Positions 28,750 through 35,072 of a stretch of 64,000 nt of DNA are shown here, one piece after another (the stretch's first letter is position 1; each line of letters starts with the position of its first letter). A program made the translations under genes and the position numbers. The notes beneath the pieces are model-generated. The model was not told the origin of the DNA. It saw only the letters and a list, made by a program, of their open reading frames with translations, and searched no databases. The stretch is from positions 1-64,000 of the forward strand of contig NZ_JBEAAM010000011.1 of NCBI RefSeq assembly GCF_040066175.1, written 5' to 3'. The stretch is from Solimonas sp040066175. GTDB taxonomy: Bacteria; Pseudomonadota; Gammaproteobacteria; Nevskiales; Nevskiaceae.

Positions 28750-29964
28750 ATGTTCATGCATAAGAGTGCAAACCTGTCCGCCACAGCGCTGGCGATCGCC
28801 GCTGCCGGCTGGGGTCTGATGGCGGGCCCCGCGTGGGCGGACGAGTCGGCCGACAGCCTCGCCGCCGCCCTCGCCGGCGGAATCACCCAGCTCGATCTGC
28901 GCCTGCGCTACGAGCGCGTCGAGCAGGACAACGCGCTCGACGACGCCGACGCACTGACGCTGCGCACGCGTCTGGGCTACAGCACGCGCGCGTGGAACGC
29001 CCTGACCGCCTTCGTCGAGATGGAGAACGTCTCCGCACTGGTCGATGACTATGCGCCGGAGAATGCCGGCTATTCGGTCGTCGCCGATCCCGAAGGGGCG
29101 GAAGTCAATCAGTACGGCCTGCGCTACAACGGCGTGCCCGGCCTCGCGGCGACGCTCGGTCGCAGCAAGCTGATCCTCGACAATGCGCGCTGGGTCGGCA
29201 ACGTCGGCTGGCGCCAGAACGAGCAGACCTTCGACGGTGTCTTCCTCAAGTACACGGGCATCCCGGCGCTGACCGGCCAGTACGCGTACCTGTCCAACGT
29301 CAACACGATCACCGGCACCAACGTCGATCTCGATGGCCACCTGCTCAACCTGGGCTGGGCGCTGCTGCCACAGCTGACGCTGACCGGCTATGCCTACCTG
29401 CTCGACTACATGGCTGCGGCGGCAACCGACTTCGACACCTACGGCCTGCGCGCCGCCGGCAGTGCGCCAATCACCGACGCGGTGAAGCTGATCTACGCCG
29501 CCGAGTACGCGCGCCAGAAGGCCGAGACCGCGGCCGCGGACTTCGACGCCGACTACCTGCTCGCCGAACTGGGCGTCGGCTTCAAGCCGGTGACGGTGAC
29601 CGTCGGCTACGAAGTGCTCGGCAGCGACGGCGGCGCGTTCGGCCTGCAGACGCCGCTGGCGACCAAGCACGCGTTCCAGGGCTGGGCCGACGTGTTCCTG
29701 ACCACGCCGCCGACCGGCGTGCGCGATCTCTATGTGTCGGCCAGCGGCAGCGCCGGCCCGGTCAAGCTCGCTGCAGCCTACCACCAGTTCAGCGCCGACG
29801 AGACGACGCCGACGCTCGACGACTACGGCAGCGAAATCGACCTGTCGGCGGGCATGAAGCTGGTCGGCAAGCTCGGCGGACTGGTCAAGTACGCGCGCTA
29901 CAGCGCCGACGATTTCGGCGTCGACACCGACAAGTTGTGGGTCCAGCTCGACTACGCGTTCTGA
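28750..29964 (+). CDS. Outer-membrane beta-barrel porin of the nitrate regulon
   Basis: A 404-aa exported protein. A signal peptide (ANLSATALAIAAAGWGLMAGPAWA) precedes an alternating strand pattern typical of a 14-18-strand barrel (ITQLDLRLRYERVE, LTLRTRLGYSTRAW, AVKLIYAAEYARQK, LLAELGVGFKPVTVTVGYEVLG) and the chain ends in an aromatic residue, LWVQLDYAF, as outer-membrane proteins do. It resembles alginate-export/OprD-like barrels but I cannot name the substrate; a channel for nitrate or another anion fits its control by the nitrate leader. The ATG at 28750 has AGGAG six bases upstream. It is the only gene between the two ANTAR regulators. Confidence 0.75.
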   Translation: MFMHKSANLSATALAIAAAGWGLMAGPAWADESADSLAAALAGGITQLDLRLRYERVEQDNALDDADALTLRTRLGYSTRAWNALTAFVEMENVSALVDDYAPENAGYSVVADPEGAEVNQYGLRYNGVPGLAATLGRSKLILDNARWVGNVGWRQNEQTFDGVFLKYTGIPALTGQYAYLSNVNTITGTNVDLDGHLLNLGWALLPQLTLTGYAYLLDYMAAAATDFDTYGLRAAGSAPITDAVKLIYAAEYARQKAETAAADFDADYLLAELGVGFKPVTVTVGYEVLGSDGGAFGLQTPLATKHAFQGWADVFLTTPPTGVRDLYVSASGSAGPVKLAAAYHQFSADETTPTLDDYGSEIDLSAGMKLVGKLGGLVKYARYSADDFGVDTDKLWVQLDYAF

Positions 29965-30107
29965 AGGCGCATGCACCGGCGGCGCGCTGCAGCGCGTCGT
30001 CGGTGCGGCGTGCGCGCGATGTACGATAAGCGCGGGATCGACGTGGCGGGCGTGACGGTGTGGCGGGCGCGGCAACGATGAGTCGGCACGGCAGGAAGGA
30101 GCCACGC

Positions 30108-30677
30108 GTGCGCGTGATGCTGGTCGATGACGACCGCTGCCGCCTGCAGCGTCTGCAGACCGCGCTGACCGACGCCGGCCACGAGGTCGTCCTCCATCTG
30201 GGCGGCACCGACGATCTGCTGCGCGGCATCGAGCAGTACCTGCCCGATGTCGTGCTGATCGACACCGAGGCGCCGGGGCGCGACACGCTCGAATCGCTCG
30301 GCCAGATCAGCCGCGAGCGGCCGCGGCCGATCGTGCTGTTCTCCGACAACGGCGACGCCGAGATGATCCGCCGCGCGATCCATGCCGGCGTCAGCGCCTA
30401 CGTCGTCGACGGCCTGTCTGCGTCGCGTCTGAAGTCACTGATCGAAGTCGCGATCGCGCAGTTCGAGCAGCACCAGGCGCTCAAGCGCGAACTCGACGAC
30501 GCCAGGGCCAGGCTCACCGACCGCGACGACATCGATCGCGCCAAGCAGGTGCTGATGCGGCGCTCCGGGCTCAGCGAGAACCAGGCCTACGAACGCCTGC
30601 GGCGCCTGGCGATGGACCAGAAACTCAAGCTCGGCGATGTCGCGCGCGCGGTGCTGGCGGTGGCCGGAGACGAGTAG
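30108..30677 (+). CDS. Second ANTAR-domain antiterminator (NasT paralogue)
   Basis: A 189-aa protein, the same length and layout as NasT (VRVMLVDDDRCRLQRLQTAL receiver start; LTDRDDIDRAKQVLMRRSGLSENQAYERLRRLAMDQKLKLGDVARAVL ANTAR domain). AAGGAG six bases before GTG at 30108 fixes the start at the same residue as in NasT, and the longer ATG versions are less likely. In the ANTAR helices the NasT pair AKGMLMQ becomes AKQVLMR and the receiver's linker differs, so RNA preference may differ. No second NasS lies beside it, so what controls it is open: NasS, a partner elsewhere, or none. It sits between the porin and the DUF3034 operon. Confidence 0.9.
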   Translation: MRVMLVDDDRCRLQRLQTALTDAGHEVVLHLGGTDDLLRGIEQYLPDVVLIDTEAPGRDTLESLGQISRERPRPIVLFSDNGDAEMIRRAIHAGVSAYVVDGLSASRLKSLIEVAIAQFEQHQALKRELDDARARLTDRDDIDRAKQVLMRRSGLSENQAYERLRRLAMDQKLKLGDVARAVLAVAGDE

Positions 30678-30841
30678 CGCACACGTGCACCAACGCGGAC
30701 GCGGCGCGCCGTCGTGGATCGTCCATTCCGCACCATGGAACGCGCACCGTACGCGACGAATCGCGCCCGAAGGCGCCCCCGCAGGTCGCCGCGCTCTATC
30801 TAAGGAGTCATCCGGCCCATCGATGCTGCACTGCCGCATCC

Positions 30842-30856
30842 TGGCATAGCGTTTGC
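30842..30856 (+). promoter_or_regulatory. Sigma-54 promoter of the DUF3034 operon
   Basis: TGGCATA-N4-TTGC, matching the invariant GG and GC of the -24/-12 consensus. Confidence 0.8.
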
Positions 30857-30904
30857 TGGGTATAGGGCACGCAGCGCGGTAGAGCCTGCTTCGCTGCACA
30901 TACG

Positions 30905-30944
30905 GTCGGGTAAAGAAGCCCGACAGCAGGGGATGTCGACGTCC
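30905..30944 (+). promoter_or_regulatory. ANTAR target hairpins of the DUF3034 leader
   Basis: P1 (30905-30924) is GTCGGGT-AAAGAA-GCCCGAC with loop A1/G4. P2 (30931-30944) is GGAT-GTCGAC-GTCC, a variant with G at loop position 1 and a closing T-G pair, a form shared with the cupredoxin and TPR leaders. Confidence 0.75.
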
Positions 30945-30984
30945 ACTCATTGGCCAGCGTGCCGATCGGTGGGCGTTTTTTTTT
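30938..30984 (+). terminator. Leader terminator of the DUF3034 operon
   Basis: CGTCCAC pairs with GGTGGGCG over an inner region around TGGCCAGCGTGCC, followed by nine T residues. Overlaps P2. Confidence 0.85.
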
Positions 30985-31038
30985 GGGCGCACTTCGAGCT
31001 GCGACTCGGGCGGTACTCACTTCAACGGAGTTGGGGCA

Positions 31039-32067
31039 ATGCAAAACATCATGGGACGCAAGCGCCAAGCGGCGGCGATCGCCGCCGCGCTGGCCACTGC
31101 GCTGTGCAGCACCAGCACATGGGCGGGTGGTTACGACGACGGCAAGGTCTTCCTGACCGGCGGCGTATTCACCGTGGACGGCGCGGGCGGCGGCGGCGCG
31201 GTGCCGTGGGCGACGATCAGCGGCTACGAGACGCGCGACGGCATCAACGGCGGTGTCGGCTTCACCTACGCGAACCTGCCGGCGCTGCAGCTGACGGTGA
31301 TCGGCGGTGCAGTCGGCTTCTTCGACCGCTTCGAGCTGTCGTACGCCCAGCACGACCTGTCGCTGAACCTGTCGAACCTCGACACGGTGGCGCTGGCAGC
31401 CGAAGCGGCGGGCCTGGACATCGGCACCGACCCGTGGAACTCGACGATCAAGATGGACGTGCTCGGCGCCAAGCTGCGCGTGCTCGGCGATGCGGTCTAT
31501 ACCTCGGACAGCTGGGTGCCGCAGGTGGCGATCGGCGGACTGTGGAAGAAGAACAGCAGCGAAGAGCTGATGCACACGCTGGGCGCGGCCAAGTCCAAGG
31601 ACTGGGAAGCCTACGTCGCCGCGACCAAGGTGTTCTTCCGCTACAGCACGCTGGTCAACCTGACGGCGCGCTACACCGCGGCCAACGAGATCGGCCTGAC
31701 CGGCTTCGGCTCCTGCGACGACAGCGGCAACTGCCAGAGCAAGAAGAAAGTGCGTCTCGAAGCCTCGGTCGCGCACCTGGTGGCCAAGAACACCGCGATC
31801 GGCTTCGAGTACCAGCAGCACGGCGACAACCTCGACGGCCGCAGCGTCAACGTCGGCGACATCGACCTGTCGGCGCTGACCGCGATCCTGGGCGGCGGCA
31901 CGCAGAGCGCGCTGACGCAGAAGGAGGAAAGCGACTGGTGGGACATCTTCTTCGCCTACGCGCCGAACAAGAAGATTTCCTTCGTCATCGCCTACCTGAT
32001 GCTCGGCAACATCGCCGTGTCGCCGGACAACAACGGCTTCTACTTCTCGACGCACCTGACGTTCTGA
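31039..32067 (+). CDS. DUF3034 family outer-membrane-type protein
   Basis: A 342-aa exported protein. The signal peptide ends at about TSTWAGG; the mature chain shows DUF3034 hallmarks: VFLTGGVFTVDGAGGGGAVPWATISGYETRDGINGG split over residues 36-72, SYAQHDLSLNLSNLD and the final YFSTHLTF with a terminal phenylalanine. Its beta-rich alternation suggests an outer-membrane barrel, but no function is known for the family. Start with CGGAG upstream. It heads a five-gene operon with tight spacing (25 bases to the globin, about 90 to the FMN gene, then overlapping starts). Confidence 0.8.
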   Translation: MQNIMGRKRQAAAIAAALATALCSTSTWAGGYDDGKVFLTGGVFTVDGAGGGGAVPWATISGYETRDGINGGVGFTYANLPALQLTVIGGAVGFFDRFELSYAQHDLSLNLSNLDTVALAAEAAGLDIGTDPWNSTIKMDVLGAKLRVLGDAVYTSDSWVPQVAIGGLWKKNSSEELMHTLGAAKSKDWEAYVAATKVFFRYSTLVNLTARYTAANEIGLTGFGSCDDSGNCQSKKKVRLEASVAHLVAKNTAIGFEYQQHGDNLDGRSVNVGDIDLSALTAILGGGTQSALTQKEESDWWDIFFAYAPNKKISFVIAYLMLGNIAVSPDNNGFYFSTHLTF

Positions 32068-32092
32068 TGCGCGAGATCAACGGGAGACAGTC

Positions 32093-32554
32093 ATGAAAGT
32101 CATCAAATCCGCAGCGCTTGCCGCGACCCTGATGCTGGCGTGCGCCCACGGTGCGCAGGCCGGCGAGCAGAAGACCAGGCCGATCCTCGGCATCAGCAGT
32201 TCCGCGCTCGCGGCGTTCGGCGGCGCGGCCGGCGTGCACAACTGGGTCGAGAGCCTCTTCTACTACATCATGCTCGACAACCGCATCAACTGGATCTTCA
32301 AGGAGTTCGGCAACGTCGAACGCCAGATCATGCTCAACACGCAGCTCGAGCAGCTGGTGCTGGGTGGTGCGGTCGAATACCAGGGCGCGAGCATGGCCGC
32401 GGCGCACGCCGACCTGGGCATCACGATGGCGCAGTTCAACGCCGTCGTCGAAGCCGCCTACAACGCCTGCGAGCGCAACAACATCAGCTACTACGCCTGC
32501 AACCAGCTGATCAATGCGCTCGCGCCCTTCACCGCCGTCATCGTCACGCGCTGA
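32093..32554 (+). CDS. Exported truncated haemoglobin-like protein (group 1)
   Basis: A 153-aa protein with a cleavable signal (KSAALAATLMLACAHGAQA). The mature part matches the truncated globin plan: helices B/E around AFGGAAGVHNWVESLFYYIMLDN, then QLEQLVLGGAVEYQGASMAAAHADLGITMAQFNAVVEAAY in two blocks, with the proximal histidine in AAHADLGIT, and a last helix NQLINALAPFTAVIV. Two cysteines (CERNNISYYAC) could form a disulfide in the periplasm. Most truncated globins are cytosolic; a periplasmic one is unusual. It lies between the DUF3034 barrel and the FMN-binding protein, so it may be re-reduced by that protein. O2/NO chemistry is inferred. Confidence 0.75.
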   Translation: MKVIKSAALAATLMLACAHGAQAGEQKTRPILGISSSALAAFGGAAGVHNWVESLFYYIMLDNRINWIFKEFGNVERQIMLNTQLEQLVLGGAVEYQGASMAAAHADLGITMAQFNAVVEAAYNACERNNISYYACNQLINALAPFTAVIVTR

Positions 32555-32644
32555 CGGCAGCACACGGTCGGGGGTCCCTGCGCGTCGTGCGCAGGGACTT
32601 TTTCCAGTTGTCCGAGCCGAACACACCACAGCCACGACCACGAC

Positions 32645-33205
32645 ATGAGAAACACCACGATGCATCGCGCGGCCCTGCTGCTGGCACTTGGACTGTGCGC
32701 CGCGGCGATGTCGGCACATGCCGAGGAATGCCCGCCGGTCATCTGCAAGACTTTCATCACGCGCGAGGCCTTTCTCGCCGAAGCCTTCGGCAACACGCTG
32801 CCGCCGGCGCAGAGTCTCGATATCGACGAAGCAAAGCAGGCGCAGCTCGCACCGATCTACGGCCGCCGCTTTCCGCAGGCGCGCCTGCGCTACTGGCGCG
32901 GCGCCGACGGCCGCACCGCGTGGATCTTCGAGGACATCGGCAAGGAGGGCTACCAGCCGACGATCTCGGGCTTCGTCGTCAAGGACGGCGCGATCCAGAC
33001 CGCGCGCGTGCTGTTCTACAAGGAGTCACGCGGCGAGCAGGTCGGCGAGCTGTCGTTCCTGCATCAGTTGCTCGGCGCGCGCGCCAACGGCGCCGGACTC
33101 GACCGCAGCGTCGACAACATCTCCGGCGCGACCTACTCGGTGAAACTGATGCAGCGCATGGCACGCACCGCGCTGCTGTTCGACTCGTTCGCGGGGCAAC
33201 CATGA
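32645..33205 (+). CDS. Periplasmic FMN-binding domain protein (flavinylation target)
   Basis: A 186-aa protein with a signal peptide (MHRAALLLALGLCAAAMSAHA) and an FMN_bind domain. The motif DNISGATYSVKLM (near residue 160) contains the S/T-G-A-T site at whose threonine ApbE enzymes attach FMN in RnfG/NqrC/NosR-type proteins. The mature N-terminus has a Cys pair (CPPVICKTF). It overlaps the PepSY-TM gene (ATGA) and should pass electrons between the membrane protein and a periplasmic acceptor, perhaps the globin. The apbE gene at 42474 could modify it. ATG at 32645 or 32660; both leave a signal peptide. Confidence 0.82.
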   Translation: MRNTTMHRAALLLALGLCAAAMSAHAEECPPVICKTFITREAFLAEAFGNTLPPAQSLDIDEAKQAQLAPIYGRRFPQARLRYWRGADGRTAWIFEDIGKEGYQPTISGFVVKDGAIQTARVLFYKESRGEQVGELSFLHQLLGARANGAGLDRSVDNISGATYSVKLMQRMARTALLFDSFAGQP

Positions 33206-34116
33206 CCACTGAACTGCAGACCGTACCGGTGACCACGTCCACGCTCGCGCCCGACGCCGCGCCGCGCCGCGGCCTGCGCGCACGCCTGCTGCGCAGGGCC
33301 GACGCCTCGCACGCGCCGCGCGCGCACCCGGTCGCGCGGCCCAAGCGCAATGTGCTGGCGACGCTGCGCGAATGGCACAAGCGCCTGGGCCTGTTCGCGT
33401 TTGCGTTCATGGGCTGGCTCGGCTTCAGCGGCATTCTGATCAACCAGAGCGCGGACTGGGGCTACGACACCGTGCGCATCGACTGGGCGCCGGTCATGTG
33501 GCTGTACGGCCTGCACCCTGAGGCGCCGCGCAGCGGATTCGCCGCCGACGGTCACTGGCTCGCCGTCACCGCCGATCACACGCTGCTCGACGCACAGCCG
33601 CTGGCCGAACGCATCGACGCGCCGCTGGGCCTGGTCGCCGGCGGCAGCGCCGCGCGTCCGCTGTTGTTCGTCGCCACCGCGAGCAGCGTCGTGCTGCTCA
33701 CGACGGATGGTGCGCGCTACGACGAGCTGCGCGCGCCGATCCTGCCCGTGGCGAACGTGCGCCGCATCGGCCGGACCGCCGACGGCGCCGTCGCGGTGCA
33801 GGATCTCGACGCCTTCCAGAGCCGCGACGGCGGCGACAGCTGGACTCCGGTCGATCCGCAGCAGGTGCGCTGGTCCGCGGTCGAGACGCTGGCCGAAGCG
33901 CAGCGCGAGCAGCTGCTGCCGTATGCACGGCCGAGCGTCTCGCTCGAACATGTGCTGGTCGATGCGCACAGTGGCCGCCTGTTCGGTGGCCTTGGCGCCT
34001 GGATCGTCAACTTCGTCGGTCTGGCCGCGATCGGCCTGTCGATCAGCGGCATCTGGATGTGGTGGCGCATCCGCAGCAACCGTCGCCCGGCGGGCCGTCC
34101 GGTGGCGCGCGCATGA
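33202..34116 (+). CDS. PepSY-associated transmembrane protein
   Basis: A 304-aa inner-membrane protein. A basic cytosolic N-terminus (about 55 residues) leads to a first helix with a PepSY-TM start (REWHKRLGLFAFAFMGWLGFSG), then a roughly 190-residue periplasmic domain with beta-propeller-like repeats (DLDAFQSRDGGDSWTPVD, as in sialidase-type Asp-box), and a last helix FVGLAAIGLSISGIWMWWRIR. The histidine in the first helix is where PepSY-TM ferric-reductase-like proteins carry haem; only one such His is clear here. It likely connects cytosolic or quinone electrons to the FMN protein. Starts and stops overlap both neighbours. Confidence 0.78.
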   Translation: MTTELQTVPVTTSTLAPDAAPRRGLRARLLRRADASHAPRAHPVARPKRNVLATLREWHKRLGLFAFAFMGWLGFSGILINQSADWGYDTVRIDWAPVMWLYGLHPEAPRSGFAADGHWLAVTADHTLLDAQPLAERIDAPLGLVAGGSAARPLLFVATASSVVLLTTDGARYDELRAPILPVANVRRIGRTADGAVAVQDLDAFQSRDGGDSWTPVDPQQVRWSAVETLAEAQREQLLPYARPSVSLEHVLVDAHSGRLFGGLGAWIVNFVGLAAIGLSISGIWMWWRIRSNRRPAGRPVARA

Positions 34117-34406
34117 AGCGCGGGGGCGGTCTGCACCATGCCGCGCTGCTCATGGCCGTGTGCTGCGTGCTGCTGCCGGAGCTGGCGCATGCGGCGGACG
34201 GGCCGCCGCTGCTGCGCCGCGCGCTGATCGCGCTCGTCTGCCTGCTCGGCGGCTTCGCACTGTGCCTGCGCGGCTGGGAGCGAATCGACCGACGCCAGTT
34301 CGGGCGCGCCGCGTGCCTGGTGCTCGGCGGCTGGTCGCTGGGCATCGCCGCATTGGCGCTGCTGCACCTGAGCGCAGACCCGCAGACCTGGAGCTGGTGG
34401 ATCTGA
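34113..34406 (+). CDS. Small membrane protein of the DUF3034 operon
   Basis: A 97-aa protein with a cleavable or anchoring first helix (HHAALLMAVCCVLLPELAHA) and two more hydrophobic helices (ALIALVCLLGGFALCLRG; AACLVLGGWSLGIAALALLHL). I do not recognise the family. The ATG overlaps the previous stop (ATGA), so it is made with the PepSY-TM protein and may be its partner. Last gene of the operon; the cupredoxin gene converges 55 bases away. Confidence 0.65.
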   Translation: MKRGGGLHHAALLMAVCCVLLPELAHAADGPPLLRRALIALVCLLGGFALCLRGWERIDRRQFGRAACLVLGGWSLGIAALALLHLSADPQTWSWWI

Positions 34407-34461
34407 GCCGCGCGGACCCCGCCGACCGAAAGGTGCGTCGGAAGGGCGCGGGGGAACGCTG

Positions 34462-34812
34462 CTATTCGACGACGACGACGCCCTGCATCGACGCGCCGTG
34501 GATGGCGCAGACATAGGGGTATTCGCCGGGCTTCTCGAAGCGGCGCTGGTAGCTGCCGCCCTGTGCGATCGACGGGCTGTCGCCGCCGTTGTCGAAGTGG
34601 ACGACATGTGCACGCTTGTCGCCATTGGTCCAGCTCACGCTGCCGCCGGCGGCGATGTGCACGGTCTGCGGCGAGAACTGGTAGTTGGCGATGCGCACGT
34701 CGGCGTGATCGGGCGCTGCCGCCGTGGCCGGCGCGGCGTGCATCGTCGCACACGCCGTCATGGCCATCAGGGTCAGCGCAAGGGCGCGCGAAGGGTGACG
34801 TCGTTCGTTCAT
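34462..34812 (-). CDS. Exported cupredoxin (plastocyanin-like copper protein)
   Basis: A 116-aa protein with a signal peptide (LALTLMAMTACATMHAAPATA). The cupredoxin fold is clear: IANYQFSPQTVHIAAGGSVSWTNGDKRAHVVHFDN gives the first copper histidine in KRAHVVHF, and GEYPYVCAIHGASMQGVVVV gives the Cys, His and Met ligands. It is a type 1 copper electron carrier in the periplasm. Its own sigma-54/ANTAR leader points away from the TPR operon, with which it shares a 145-base control region. It may be the electron donor or acceptor for the nearby globin/FMN system or a nitrogen-oxide enzyme; this is inference. Confidence 0.85.
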   Translation of the reverse strand: MNERRHPSRALALTLMAMTACATMHAAPATAAAPDHADVRIANYQFSPQTVHIAAGGSVSWTNGDKRAHVVHFDNGGDSPSIAQGGSYQRRFEKPGEYPYVCAIHGASMQGVVVVE

Positions 34813-34835
34813 CTTTCTGGCTCCTGGACCGCAGG

Positions 34836-34873
34836 CAAAAAGTCCACCGCCGCCACAACGAACGGGGTGGACG
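34836..34873 (-). terminator. Leader terminator of the cupredoxin gene
   Basis: GTCCACC pairs with GGTGGAC around a GC-rich loop, followed by TTTTT, about 24 bases before the ATG. Overlaps P2. Confidence 0.88.
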
Positions 34874-34901
34874 TCTTCATCCGTGCAGACCGGCTTTGGT
34901 C
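34869..34901 (-). promoter_or_regulatory. ANTAR target hairpins of the cupredoxin leader
   Basis: P1 (34888-34901, stem extendable to seven pairs) is GACC-AAAGCC-GGTC with loop A1/G4. P2 (34869-34882) is GGAT-GAAGAC-GTCC, the G1 variant. Confidence 0.8.
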
Positions 34902-34916
34902 CGCTGGCAAGTGGCA

Positions 34917-34931
34917 GCAAGCCGCATGCCA
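34917..34931 (-). promoter_or_regulatory. Sigma-54 promoter of the cupredoxin gene
   Basis: TGGCATG-N4-TTGC on the - strand, back to back with the TPR-operon promoter 26 bases away. Confidence 0.85.
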
Positions 34932-34957
34932 TGCAGGCGTCCTGCGGCGTCCCTCAC

Positions 34958-34972
34958 TGGCACGATGGTTGC
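34958..34972 (+). promoter_or_regulatory. Sigma-54 promoter of the TPR operon
   Basis: TGGCACG-N4-TTGC, exact consensus, divergent from the cupredoxin promoter. Confidence 0.88.
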
Positions 34973-34984
34973 GATTCCTTCGAT

Positions 34985-35020
34985 GGAGCCAACGAGGGTT
35001 CCGCACGGATGAAGACGTCC
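34985..35020 (+). promoter_or_regulatory. ANTAR target hairpins of the TPR-operon leader
   Basis: P1 (34985-35002) is GGAGCC-AACGAG-GGTTCC with loop A1/G4. P2 (35007-35020) is GGAT-GAAGAC-GTCC, identical to P2 of the divergent cupredoxin leader. Confidence 0.83.
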
Positions 35021-35055
35021 ACTCCCGCGCTGGCCGCGCGCGAGTGGATTTTTTT
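35018..35055 (+). terminator. Leader terminator of the TPR operon
   Basis: TCCACTCCCGCGC pairs with CGCGCGCGAGTGGA around TGGC, followed by seven T residues, 17 bases before the first gene. Confidence 0.9.
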
Positions 35056-35072
35056 GCGACAAACGCACCGAG

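Noticed and set aside
29965..30060. GC-rich hairpin after the porin gene as an eighth ANTAR leader for the second regulator
   Set aside because: No hexaloop pair, no T-tract and no -24/-12 element were found there.
21133..35055. Treating the leader hairpins as terminators of upstream genes
   Set aside because: Each lies downstream of its own -24/-12 element and just before a start codon, overlaps a hexaloop hairpin and is not at the end of a gene.
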